Source of the DNA: DAOTXK01 sp034435395
Lineage (GTDB): Bacteria > Chloroflexota > Anaerolineae > Aggregatilineales > Ch27
Reading direction: 5' to 3'
Assembly: GCA_034435395.1 (NCBI GenBank)
Contig: DAOTXK010000340.1
Span: 1 to 23,113, forward strand
Length of the DNA: 23,113 nucleotides
Position numbers and translations under genes: made by a program. Positions 1 to 8,728 of this stretch are shown here, one piece after another (position 1 is the stretch's first letter; every line of letters begins with the position of its first letter). The notes beneath the pieces were generated by a model. That model worked only from the letters and a program-made list of their open reading frames with translations. It was not told the origin of the DNA and did not search any database.

Positions 1-549
1 GGCGCTGTCCGCGCCCGCCTCCCCCGGGGCGGCGCGCCGTCGGGAGGGCAGCAATCCCCTGGTGATCATGGTGATGGTCAGACCGTACATGCCCCAGAAG
101 ATGATGAGGATGGCTCCCACCAGGGCGACAAGCACGACCAGGATGATGGGATTGAGCGTCTGCAGGCCGCCGTACTGAACGCGCGCCAGAACCGCGTTGT
201 TCGGCTGGGCAAAGGGTCGGATAGCGTTAAGCCGCCCGACCAGGCGGCTGTCACCGGCGTTCTGAGCCATGAGGCGGTCAATGATGGGCAATGGATCGCC
301 AACCTGCCCCAGCATCTGCTCAACGTAGGCGCTGTCCTGCGTGACGGCGTACTGGGCGGCCACCATCTTGATCCATTCGTCCTGAAAGCTATCGCTCAGA
401 TTAACCGGCCCGGCGTTTTCCCAGATGACCGGCGCAATGCCGTAGGCCCATGCCAGGCCCAGAATCAGCCCCAGGATGAATATCGCCAACCCGACCAGAC
501 GAGGCCGAACTTTGATGATCGTCACTCTCCATTGTTCGGGTGATAACAT
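1..549 (-). CDS. Membrane protein of unknown function, C-terminus cut by window edge
   Basis: Reading the minus strand from an ATG at 549 gives 183 codons without a stop, running off the left edge. The start follows an AGGTCAGG-like ribosome binding site. The visible part has a short basic N-terminus, a hydrophobic segment at about residues 18-42, a soluble middle of about 90 residues, and a second hydrophobic segment at about 134-160 followed by a basic stretch (PSRRRAA). Both ends of the soluble part would lie on the same face of the membrane, probably outside. I do not recognise a named family. It lies downstream of topA in the same direction, but a hairpin and a promoter-like sequence separate them, so it is probably a separate transcript. 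Function unknown. Confidence 0.75.
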   Translation of the reverse strand, partial: MLSPEQWRVTIIKVRPRLVGLAIFILGLILGLAWAYGIAPVIWENAGPVNLSDSFQDEWIKMVAAQYAVTQDSAYVEQMLGQVGDPLPIIDRLMAQNAGDSRLVGRLNAIRPFAQPNNAVLARVQYGGLQTLNPIILVVLVALVGAILIIFWGMYGLTITMITRGLLPSRRRAAPGEAGADSA

Positions 550-632
550 AAACCTGACCTTTCTCGGCTGGCAACCTTGCACGGCTGTTGTCTGGCGCGC
601 ATGCCAGGAATGACCGACGCTTGGATACGCCT

Positions 633-661
633 ATTCTATAAAAGTGTTAAGCTGGGCACAA
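633..661 (-). promoter_or_regulatory. Putative sigma-70-type promoter of the membrane protein gene
   Basis: On the minus strand TTGTGC (656-661) and TAGAAT (633-638) are separated by exactly 17 bases. The -10 matches 5 of 6 consensus positions and the -35 only 3 of 6. Transcription would start near 626, giving a leader of about 77 bases. Confidence 0.45.
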
Positions 662-724
662 ATGGCTGTCGATAGTGCTTCAAACTATATACCAAATACC
701 CAGCCACGCAAGTAAAGCCAGCAA

Positions 725-751
725 GGCTCTGCAACCCACTTGAGCAGAGCC
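725..751 (-). terminator. Hairpin after topA, probable terminator
   Basis: GGCTCTGC (725-732) and GCAGAGCC (744-751) form a perfect 8-bp stem with an 11-base loop, about 30 bases past the topA stop. On the minus strand the stem is followed by a mixed T-rich run (TTGCTGGCTTTACTTG) rather than a pure U tract, so termination may be weak or factor-assisted. Confidence 0.55.
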
Positions 752-782
752 CTGCTGATCCAGGCGATGGTGGGCGTGCCGC

Positions 783-3173
783 TTAATCCTTGATCTCCGC
801 CGCCAGGTTGGCGGCTGGCTCCGGCAGTTTGTCCCGCAAGAAGCGCTGTTTGCACCGCGTACACTGGGCATGCTGCTGATTCTGCTCGACCAGCAGCCCG
901 CCGCAGTTGGGGCAGGGTTGGGGCAGGGGGCGCTTCCACGAAGTGAAGTCGCATTCCGGGTAATTGGTGCAGCCATAAAACGTCCGTCGGCGGCGCGTTT
1001 TCTTTTCGACCAGTTCCCCGCCGCACTGCGGGCACTTCACGCCGATTTTCTCCAGCCATGGCTCGGTGTAGCGGCACTCCGGGTAGGTCGAGCAGCCGAT
1101 GAACTTGCCATATCGCCCATAGCGCACCACCAGCGGGTTACCACAATCCGGGCAATTGCGCCCGATCGTTTCCTGCTGGCGTTGGGCGGGCATGTGTTGA
1201 CGGGCATGCGCCAGTCGGTTGGTGAAGGGGCCGTAGAATTCGCTGAGGAACGGCACCCACTCCTGTTTGCCAGCGGCGATCTGGTCCAACTGGGTTTCCA
1301 GGTTGGCCGTGAAGTTAACGTCGAGCACCTCCGGGAAATACTGGACCAGCAGATCGTTGACCAGCATGCCCGTATCCGTTGGCACCAGATAACGACCCTC
1401 GCGGGACACATAATCCCGGTTCTGGATCACAGCGACGGTCGGCGCGTAGGTGCTGGGACGCCCAATACCGCGCTCTTCCAACGCCCGGACCAGCGTTGCC
1501 TCGGTGTAGCGGGGCGGCGGCTGGGTGAAGTGCTGTTTGGGCAGCAACTTCAGCAGTTTCAGCCGTTCGCCCGCGCTCAGCTCAGGCAACTCGCGCTCGG
1601 CGTCCTCGTCGGGCGCGGCATCTTCGTCACGCGCTTCTTCGTAAACCTTGAGGAAGCCCTGGAACACGATCACACTGCCGGAGGCCCGGAACAGGTAGGG
1701 CCGGTCCGCCTGCCCGGCCAGCCCGGCGGTGATGTCCACCCGTTGCGTGTTATAGACCGCGTTGGCCATCTGGCTGGCCACAAACCGTTGCCAGATCAGC
1801 GTGTAAAGCCGGAGCTGATCCCGGGAGAGCATGCCCTTCAGGCTTTCGGGGGTCCGCGTCACACTGGTCGGACGGATCGCTTCATGCGCCTCCTGGGCGC
1901 TCCTGGCCTGAGTCTTGTAGACCGGCGGCTGCTCCGGGACAAACGCCTGGCCGTAGTTGTCGATGATGAAGGCCCGGGCTTTCTGCTGCGCTTCGGTGGC
2001 GATGGCGGTGCTGTCGGTGCGCATGTAGGTGATCAGACCGATCTGCCCCTCGCCAACGTCAATGCCTTCATAAAGCTCCTGGGCGATGCTCATCGTGCGG
2101 CGGGCGCTGAAATTCAGCCGCCGTGATGCTTCCTGTTGCAGGGTGCTGGTGGTGAACGGCGGGGCAGGGCGGCGCTGGCGCGTGCCACGCTTGACTTCTT
2201 GCACGGTGTAGGTGCTTTTTTCCAGCACTTCCAGGTGGGGTGTGACATCGCCTTCTGTCTTGAAGTCCACGTCCTGGTCGCCGATCTTCACCAGCTTGGC
2301 GATGAAGCTGGCCTGCCCGTTGAGTCCATCCGGCGTCTGCTTGGCCAGTTCGGCGCTGAGCGACCAGTATTCCTCCGGCACGAAGTTCAGAATCTCCCGC
2401 TCGCGTTCGACCACCAGCCGCAGCGCGACACTCTGCACGCGCCCGGCGGACAGACGATTGCGGACCTTGTCCCACAGCAGTTCGGTGATGTTGTAACCGA
2501 CCAGCCGGTCCAGGATGCGGCGGGCCTGCTGGGCGTTGACCAGTTGCCGGTTGACATCGCGCGGGTGAGCGAACGCTTCCGTGATGGCCTCCTCCGTGAT
2601 CTCGTGGAAGACCACGCGGCGGGCCCGCTCCTCATCGATATCCGCCGCGGCCATCAGGTGCCAGGCGATGGCTTCGCCTTCGCGGTCGGGGTCGGTGGCC
2701 AGGTAAACTTCTGCCGCTCGCTCGGCTGCCGCTTTGAGGTTTTTCACCACTTCGCGTTTTTCGTTGGGCACGCGGTACTTCGGGGCGAAGTCATTCTCCA
2801 CATCCACCGACAACTGGGAGCGCAGCAGATCGCGCACATGCCCGATGGATGCCTTCACCGTGTACTGCTTGCCCAGGAAGCGCTGGACAGTGCGCGCTTT
2901 GGCCGGGGATTCGACAATCACCAGGCGGCCCCGGCGCGACGGGTTATTTTTCCTGGTGGCCTGTCTTGTCCGTCGGGGCGGCCGTTCAGTGATCGTCGGT
3001 TTGGGGACATGGGCATGGGCAGCGGTTTCCCCCATGCGGACGATGGTGGTCCCACAAACGGGACATTTGCCGCGTGTGCCCGGCGTGCCTGTCTTGGTGT
3101 AAACAGCTTCCGGCTCGGCGATCTCACGTTTGGTTCGACATTTTACGCAGTAGGCTTGTAGTGTATCAGTCAT
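783..3173 (-). CDS. topA: DNA topoisomerase I (type IA)
   Basis: This 796-residue protein relaxes negatively supercoiled DNA by cutting and religating one strand. A TOPRIM domain starts at about residue 83, with catalytic Glu88 in VESPAKA and the acidic DPDREGEA motif at 161-168. The active-site tyrosine is Tyr383 in the ITYMRTDST motif. Three C-terminal zinc ribbons have cysteines at 674/677/694/700, 714/717/735/741 and 754/757/771/774. The unusual part is the N-terminus: about 80 residues precede TOPRIM, with a separate small zinc ribbon (Cys9, Cys12, Cys37, Cys40) and a basic linker. I recall such short ribbons (DUF5679 type) from Chloroflexota. The ATG start is supported because it includes the complete ribbon. 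It is probably co-transcribed with dprA, 242 bp upstream. Confidence 0.97.
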   Translation of the reverse strand: MTDTLQAYCVKCRTKREIAEPEAVYTKTGTPGTRGKCPVCGTTIVRMGETAAHAHVPKPTITERPPRRTRQATRKNNPSRRGRLVIVESPAKARTVQRFLGKQYTVKASIGHVRDLLRSQLSVDVENDFAPKYRVPNEKREVVKNLKAAAERAAEVYLATDPDREGEAIAWHLMAAADIDEERARRVVFHEITEEAITEAFAHPRDVNRQLVNAQQARRILDRLVGYNITELLWDKVRNRLSAGRVQSVALRLVVEREREILNFVPEEYWSLSAELAKQTPDGLNGQASFIAKLVKIGDQDVDFKTEGDVTPHLEVLEKSTYTVQEVKRGTRQRRPAPPFTTSTLQQEASRRLNFSARRTMSIAQELYEGIDVGEGQIGLITYMRTDSTAIATEAQQKARAFIIDNYGQAFVPEQPPVYKTQARSAQEAHEAIRPTSVTRTPESLKGMLSRDQLRLYTLIWQRFVASQMANAVYNTQRVDITAGLAGQADRPYLFRASGSVIVFQGFLKVYEEARDEDAAPDEDAERELPELSAGERLKLLKLLPKQHFTQPPPRYTEATLVRALEERGIGRPSTYAPTVAVIQNRDYVSREGRYLVPTDTGMLVNDLLVQYFPEVLDVNFTANLETQLDQIAAGKQEWVPFLSEFYGPFTNRLAHARQHMPAQRQQETIGRNCPDCGNPLVVRYGRYGKFIGCSTYPECRYTEPWLEKIGVKCPQCGGELVEKKTRRRRTFYGCTNYPECDFTSWKRPLPQPCPNCGGLLVEQNQQHAQCTRCKQRFLRDKLPEPAANLAAEIKD

Positions 3174-3415
3174 GAAGACCCCACATCCTTCGGCCTGGAT
3201 GATTTACCGGTAATCGTCAACTCTCCAGCGCGCCACCAACGCATGACGTTTCGAACATCTGGGGCCGGTGCGCGGTGACGCGCCTGGATCGTGCCTCTGG
3301 TATCTACCACAATCGGCTCAGTGCCGCCAATGGGCGACCAACCGGTCAGTGACGACAGGGGGTTGGCGGCGTCGATGGCGACGTGTGCCTTAAAGCGTTC
3401 CCCTGGCGCGGGCGG
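3174..3415 (-). other. dprA-topA spacer, open in frame with dprA
   Basis: The spacer has no recognisable gene. It stays open for about 80 codons in the same frame as dprA, from the dprA TAG to a TGA that overlaps the topA start codon (ATGA). There is no convincing start codon with a ribosome binding site inside. The only internal ATG (3244) would encode just 24 residues. It may be a degraded gene end, a read-through extension or chance in GC-rich DNA. Confidence 0.3.
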
Positions 3416-4531
3416 CTAATCCAACAGATAGGGCGCTTTGGGCCCGTGGCCCAGCGTGTACTGCATGTTTCCCACCTGCCGCACGATGCCCTTAAGTTCC
3501 ATGAGCGTCAGGGTGCTGCTCACGGTGGCGATGGGCAGGCCGCTCAGCCGGCAAAGCTCATCGATGTGCAGCGGCTGGTCGCTGAGATGCCGCGCAATGA
3601 TCCGCTCCTCGTCGCTCCCTGGCGCGACCTGCTGGACGTCGGCGCGGACCTGGCTGCTTTCCCGGGTGAGGTTAAGCTCCGCCAGAATGTCATCCACGCT
3701 CATCACCAGCTTGGCCCCGTCCTGAATGAGGCGGTTACTGCCTTTGCTGGCGGCGGAAACCGTCTGACCTGGCACGGCAAAGACTTCCCGTCCCTGCTCG
3801 GCGGCGGCGTCCGCGGTGAGCAAAGCGCCACTTTTGAGCGGCGCTTCGGCCACGACGACGCCCAACGACAGGCCGCTGATGATCCGGTTGCGCGGCGGGA
3901 AGTTTTTGGCTTCGGCCGGCGTGCCGGGCGGAAACTCCGTGACCAGCGCGCCCTGGTTGGCAACGGCCCGCGCCAGCTTGCCGTGTTCCGGCGGGTAGAC
4001 GATATCGATGCCGCAGGGCAGCACGGCGATAGTTCGGCCACCGGCGTCCAGGGCTCCCCGGTGGGCGGCAGCATCGATGCCCACCGCCAGGCCGCTCACG
4101 ATGGTGATTCCGGCCCGCGCCAGTTCACCGGCCAGTTGGTAGGCCATATCGCGCCCATAGGCGCTGGCCTTCCGGGTGCCGACGATGGCCACTGCCCAGT
4201 GGTCGCGGTCGGTTAAGGAGCCTTTGACATACAACACTGGCGGCGCATCCGGCAACTCCTTCAGCACCGTCGGATAATCCAAGTCTTCCAGCGTGAGCGC
4301 CGTCGCGCCCAGACTGTCCAGGGCGCGCTGCAAGGCGTCCAGGTTCAGGGTGCGGCGCGCGCCCAACAGGTTGGCGACGGTGCGGCGGTCAAGCCCTGCC
4401 CTTTTCAGGGCCTCTTCATCGGCCCCCCAGGCCTCTTCCAGGCTGTTAAAGTGCTCGCGCAGCGCTGCCAGCCGTTGCGGGCCGACCCCGGCCACATGAT
4501 TGAACCCGATCCAGTATTTGCGCGCGCTCAC
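3416..4531 (-). CDS. dprA: DNA-processing protein DprA
   Basis: DprA (Smf) binds incoming single-stranded DNA and loads RecA during natural transformation. It is also widespread in species not known to be competent. The 371-residue product has a helix-hairpin-helix-like N-terminus (WIGFNHVAGVGPQRL), then the Rossmann-like core with the signatures GTRKASAYG, SGLAVGIDAAAH, LPCGID and FPPRNRIISGLS, and a C-terminal winged-helix region from about residue 305 (DELCRLSGLPIATVSSTL). Length is typical of the family. The start is GTG at 4531, preceded by AGGA about ten bases upstream. An overlapping ATG slightly upstream is in another frame. A strong promoter lies 45-75 bp upstream, and topA probably follows on the same transcript. 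Confidence 0.95.
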   Translation of the reverse strand: MSARKYWIGFNHVAGVGPQRLAALREHFNSLEEAWGADEEALKRAGLDRRTVANLLGARRTLNLDALQRALDSLGATALTLEDLDYPTVLKELPDAPPVLYVKGSLTDRDHWAVAIVGTRKASAYGRDMAYQLAGELARAGITIVSGLAVGIDAAAHRGALDAGGRTIAVLPCGIDIVYPPEHGKLARAVANQGALVTEFPPGTPAEAKNFPPRNRIISGLSLGVVVAEAPLKSGALLTADAAAEQGREVFAVPGQTVSAASKGSNRLIQDGAKLVMSVDDILAELNLTRESSQVRADVQQVAPGSDEERIIARHLSDQPLHIDELCRLSGLPIATVSSTLTLMELKGIVRQVGNMQYTLGHGPKAPYLLD

Positions 4532-4575
4532 GGCACGGTATCCTGTTCATCACCCACTGGGCTGGTTGGGCTGAC

Positions 4576-4604
4576 AGGATAACAGGCGGGATATGGGCTG
4601 TCAA
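4576..4604 (-). promoter_or_regulatory. Strong promoter of dprA(-topA)
   Basis: A perfect -35 TTGACA (4599-4604) is separated by 17 bases from TATCCT (4576-4581), with TG one base before the -10 (extended -10). The predicted transcription start is near 4569, leaving a leader of about 38 bases before the GTG start. Confidence 0.75.
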
Positions 4605-4636
4605 GATACAGGGAGTCTTACTCATCAGAAGCCGGA

Positions 4637-4666
4637 CCGCCACGATCCTGGGGTGAGTCGTGGCGG
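4637..4666 (-). terminator. Hairpin between rimM and the dprA promoter
   Basis: CCGCCACGA (4637-4645) and TCGTGGCGG (4658-4666) form a perfect 9-bp stem with a 12-base loop. It lies 40 bp beyond the rimM stop and just before the dprA -35 box, which fits the end of the ffh-rimM transcript. There is no U tract, so it may be a non-canonical terminator or an RNA 3'-end stabiliser. Confidence 0.45.
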
Positions 4667-4706
4667 AGGGGGCGAGCAGGGGGCGCAGCGGGGTGTGTCT
4701 ATTGGG

Positions 4707-5297
4707 TCAATCGGGGAGCAAACCCGGCAGCGGATCAACGGTGAGCACTTTGTTGATGATGTCGATGTCCACCACAATGTGCCGCACATCCGGGATCAGA
4801 ATCTCTCGCCAGTCCGTTCCCTGTACAACGAACACATCGTTGGCCCCGGTTTCGAGCACTTCCCGCACCCTGCCGAGGTGTTCGCCGGCGGTGGTCACGA
4901 CCGCGGCGTTAAGCACCTGGAACACGTAATACTCATCATCGGCCAGGGGGATGGCATCCTCCACCGAGACCATGAGCATCTGTCCCCGGTACCGTTCGGC
5001 GTCGTCGAGGGTATCAATACCCTTCAGCTTCACCAGCAGATGTTCCCGGTGGCGGCGCGTCCCCGCGACGGCAAAGGCCCGCGCCGATCGTCGGTCGTAG
5101 GGGTCTGTGCCGATGTAGACCGTTTCTAACTGCGCGATTCGCTCCGGGTAGTCGGTGACGATCTTGAGCCGCAGCTCGCCACGCACGCCGTGGGGGCGCA
5201 TGATCTGACCCAGGATCAGGAAAACAGGCTCGACGGCTGGCTGGTGACTCGCCTCTGAGCGCGGGGGGTCATGGGGTGGGGGGGCGGCGGACATCAT
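4707..5297 (-). CDS. rimM: Ribosome maturation factor RimM
   Basis: RimM binds ribosomal protein S19 and helps mature the 30S subunit head. The product has the N-terminal RimM domain (LILGQIMRPHGVRGELRLK, about residues 27-45, through the LKGIDTLDDAERYRG motif) and a C-terminal PRC-barrel (about 121-190: DDEYYVFQVLN to EILIPDV). I place the start at the first of two adjacent ATGs (5297; 196 residues). A longer open frame exists upstream, but it overlaps khpA and its sequence is not RimM-like. About 25 residues precede the conserved domain, so the exact start is uncertain. The start lies 16 bp after the khpA stop, consistent with a tight operon. trmD does not follow, unlike in many bacteria. 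Confidence 0.93.
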   Translation of the reverse strand: MMSAAPPPHDPPRSEASHQPAVEPVFLILGQIMRPHGVRGELRLKIVTDYPERIAQLETVYIGTDPYDRRSARAFAVAGTRRHREHLLVKLKGIDTLDDAERYRGQMLMVSVEDAIPLADDEYYVFQVLNAAVVTTAGEHLGRVREVLETGANDVFVVQGTDWREILIPDVRHIVVDIDIINKVLTVDPLPGLLPD

Positions 5298-5313
5298 CGA
5301 TGGGGCGGTTGCC

Positions 5314-5541
5314 TCACATGATCTCCAGATTGACGCGCTTGCCCTGTTTGGCAGCCCGCACCCGCAACAGGGTGCGCAGGGCATTGGCGACGCGCCCGTT
5401 GCGACCAATGACGCGCCCCATGTCCTCAGGCGCGACCCGCAGTTCCAGGGTGATCGTATTTGACCGTTCAACTTCGGTGACTGTCACCTGCGACGGATCA
5501 TCCACCAGCGACTTGGCGACATATTCCACCAATTCTTTCAC
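5314..5541 (-). CDS. khpA: KH-domain RNA-binding protein KhpA
   Basis: This 75-residue protein is a single KH domain with the RNA-binding loop IGRNG (GRNG at 46-49, the GxxG motif). KhpA/YlqC proteins bind RNA, usually with KhpB, and influence cell division and ribosome-related processes in Firmicutes. That role is known for the family and not shown here. Its place between rpsP and rimM is the standard arrangement. The start is GTG at 5541, supported by a full AGGAGG ribosome binding site six bases upstream. Confidence 0.93.
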   Translation of the reverse strand: MKELVEYVAKSLVDDPSQVTVTEVERSNTITLELRVAPEDMGRVIGRNGRVANALRTLLRVRAAKQGKRVNLEIM

Positions 5542-5629
5542 CGCTTTCCTCCTGAGCGTTTATCAGGGGCGCGTGTAGCGTCAGGCCGGTTTGCTCGCGC
5601 GGGTATACAGGCTTCTGCCGTGCGGAAAG

Positions 5630-6208
5630 TTATTCTTCAGCCGCCGCCTGCTCAGTGTCTTCGGCTTCTCCGGCGGACTCTGCTTGAGCTTCCGGCTCTT
5701 CGACAGCCGCCTCAACTGCCTCGGCTGCGGCCTCAGGCTCCGGCGCAGCTTCTTCGGCGACTTCGGCTGCGGCCTCAGGCTCCTCCGCAGCTTCTTCCGC
5801 GATCGCGGCGGCAGGTTGTTCGGCGACCTCGGCAGCCGGCTCTTTCTTGGGCTTGGGCCTGGCGGGATAACGAGTCTTCGGGCTGATGGGCGGGCGGGCG
5901 CTGGCTTCGGCCTCGGCTTCGGCGACCAGGGCTTCCATGCTTTCGCCCTGTCTCAGGCGCTCAAAGCGCGCGCGCGTGCCCAGTTTTTGCAGGATGCGCT
6001 CCGCAGCCTCGCTGGGCTGTGCCCCCACGCTGAGCCAGTACAACGCCCGGTCTTCCCGGATGGTCATGGTGGCTGGCTCGGTGCGCGGGTTATAGAAGCC
6101 GATGACTTCTATATACCGACCGTCGCGCGGACTGCGGGCGTCGGCGACGACGACGCGGTAGCTGGGTTGTTTTTTGGAACCCACACGGCGTAAACGAATG
6201 CGGACCAT
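5630..6208 (-). CDS. rpsP: 30S ribosomal protein S16 with long Ala/Glu-rich tail
   Basis: The first 80-85 residues are a normal S16 (MVRIRLRRVGSKKQPSYRVV, then YIEVIGFYNPRT), a 30S assembly protein that binds 16S rRNA. S16 is usually 80-100 residues, whereas this protein has 192. After a Pro/Lys-rich linker (about 108-122) comes a tail of about 70 residues made almost only of Ala, Glu, Pro and Val, strongly acidic and probably disordered or helical. The tail contains a tandem 14-residue repeat encoded by a 42-bp duplication. The ATG at 6208 has an AAAGGAG site about 13 bases upstream. It lies 29 bp after ffh in the same operon. Confidence 0.95.
   Translation of the reverse strand: MVRIRLRRVGSKKQPSYRVVVADARSPRDGRYIEVIGFYNPRTEPATMTIREDRALYWLSVGAQPSEAAERILQKLGTRARFERLRQGESMEALVAEAEAEASARPPISPKTRYPARPKPKKEPAAEVAEQPAAAIAEEAAEEPEAAAEVAEEAAPEPEAAAEAVEAAVEEPEAQAESAGEAEDTEQAAAEE
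5723..5806 (-). repeat. Tandem 42-bp repeat in the rpsP tail
   Basis: Two adjacent 42-bp units (5723-5764 and 5765-5806) match at about 36 of 42 positions by eye. They encode two 14-residue copies of an acidic Ala/Glu block, related to EEAAPEPEAAA and EEAAEEPEAAA. Shorter related blocks flank them, which suggests growth of the tail by slippage. Confidence 0.8.
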
Positions 6209-6237
6209 GGTTGGGTGACTTGCTCCTTTCGGTCTGC

Positions 6238-7560
<1,323 letters not shown>

Positions 7561-7587
7561 CGCTCGTTCCCTTTTGGGCACCGTCGC

Positions 7588-7616
7588 ATTGTAGTGGATT
7601 GGCGAGCGTTCGTCAA
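7588..7616 (-). promoter_or_regulatory. Promoter of the ffh-rpsP-khpA-rimM operon
   Basis: On the minus strand TTGACG (7611-7616) and TACAAT (7588-7593) are separated by exactly 17 bases, each matching 5 of 6 consensus positions. Transcription would start near 7581, giving a leader of about 20 bases with the ribosome binding site. Confidence 0.8.
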
Positions 7617-7697
7617 GGTATTGTGTTCTGTTGCAGTGTTCCTAATAGGTCGATGGTGGGTGAATGGCGGCACAAAAGTCGCAAAAAAGCTGTGGCC

Positions 7698-7706
7698 TGT
7701 TATGAT
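7698..7706 (+). promoter_or_regulatory. Extended -10 promoter of the LCP gene, possibly leaderless
   Basis: TGTTATGAT is an extended -10 element with TATGAT matching 5 of 6 positions. The -35 region 17 bases upstream is weak. The expected transcription start (about 7712-7714) coincides with the ATG at 7713, and no Shine-Dalgarno sequence is present between them. Confidence 0.55.
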
Positions 7707-7712
7707 AAAACC

Positions 7713-8666
7713 ATGATGACGATGTATGAGCCAAGACTTCCTTCGGTTTACCGCCCTGTATATCCTGGGCCATCCCGGCGGCGGGGGCGATGGCGGAGCG
7801 GCTGCCTGTGGGCGCTGGTAGGGGCCGCCCTGGCACCGGTCGCGCTGATATTTCTGGTCGGGGTGGGGATGCTGTTGTATTTGCTGTTTCCCCCCGGCTC
7901 CCTGGATTTGCTGATCCTGGGGGTTGATGCTCGACAGGGCGAGGGCTTCACCGCCCGCACCGATAGCGTCATGTTGTTGGGCGTGAAGCCGGAGACTTTG
8001 CAGGCCTCGCTGTTGTCGATCCCGCGCGACCTCTTCATCGAAACGCCGGACTATGGCCTCCAGCGCATCAACACCATCAACGTGCTGGGTGATCAAGATC
8101 GGGCATGGACGGGGCCTGGGCTGTTGAAGGCGGCGGTGTCGGCCAGCTTTAACGTGGGCGTGGACCGGTACGCGCGGATCAACTTCGATGGCTTCATTGC
8201 CCTGATCGATGCCCTGGGGGGAATCGACGTGGAAGTTCCCTCCTTGATGGTGGATTATCTTTATCCCACCGAGGATAACGGCACCACCACGGTCACGTTC
8301 GAGCCGGGCTGGCAGCGCATGGACGGCCAGCGGGCGCTGGTTTATGCCCGGACGCGCCACGCCGATGATGACTACCGCCGCGCTGAGCGCCAGCAGCAGG
8401 TGTTGACCGCCATCTTACGGGCGATGGTCAGGCCGGAGAACTGGCCTCAATGGCCGGGAGCTTTGCAGGCTTTTTGGAGTGCGGTGGATACCGACATGAC
8501 ATTCTTCGATCTGTTGGTTATCGCACCGCCGCTGCTGCTGGACGGGGCCACCGGGAACATGGACCGCCTGGTGATCGATCGTGACCTGATTCAGCGGACG
8601 GCGGGTGGCTACGCAGTTCCCAACTACCCGGCGATCGCGCCCTGGCTTGAAGGGCGTTTTGACTAG
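7713..8666 (+). CDS. LytR-CpsA-Psr (LCP) family protein
   Basis: LCP enzymes transfer lipid-linked glycopolymers to the cell wall or to other acceptors on the outer face of the membrane. The 317-residue product has a basic N-terminal tail, one membrane segment (about 33-58) and an extracytoplasmic LCP domain. Visible family motifs are LLILGVDAR (67-74), ARTDSVMLLG (81-90), the SIPRD motif (102-106) and YARTRHADDDYRRAERQQQ (211-229), whose Arg and Asp residues bind pyrophosphate and metal. The ATG at 7713 is chosen because the conserved membrane segment follows soon after and a -10 element sits directly upstream. A second ATG at 7722 is possible. It is divergent from ffh. In a Chloroflexota cell the acceptor polymer is uncertain, so the exact reaction is not predicted. 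Confidence 0.88.
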   Translation: MMTMYEPRLPSVYRPVYPGPSRRRGRWRSGCLWALVGAALAPVALIFLVGVGMLLYLLFPPGSLDLLILGVDARQGEGFTARTDSVMLLGVKPETLQASLLSIPRDLFIETPDYGLQRINTINVLGDQDRAWTGPGLLKAAVSASFNVGVDRYARINFDGFIALIDALGGIDVEVPSLMVDYLYPTEDNGTTTVTFEPGWQRMDGQRALVYARTRHADDDYRRAERQQQVLTAILRAMVRPENWPQWPGALQAFWSAVDTDMTFFDLLVIAPPLLLDGATGNMDRLVIDRDLIQRTAGGYAVPNYPAIAPWLEGRFD

Positions 8667-8728
8667 GTGGAGCTGATATTCGGGGCCAGATAAGCGCCGT
8701 GGGACGGGCGCATAGCGCAGGAGACATG

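Noticed and set aside
870..3161. Long plus-strand open frames opposite topA
   Set aside because: They lie antisense to a complete, motif-rich topA gene and their translations show no recognisable domains. High GC content explains such frames.
5298..5471. Longer rimM start at 5471
   Set aside because: The extra 58 residues overlap khpA in another frame and are Cys/Arg/Ser-rich, unlike any RimM N-terminus.
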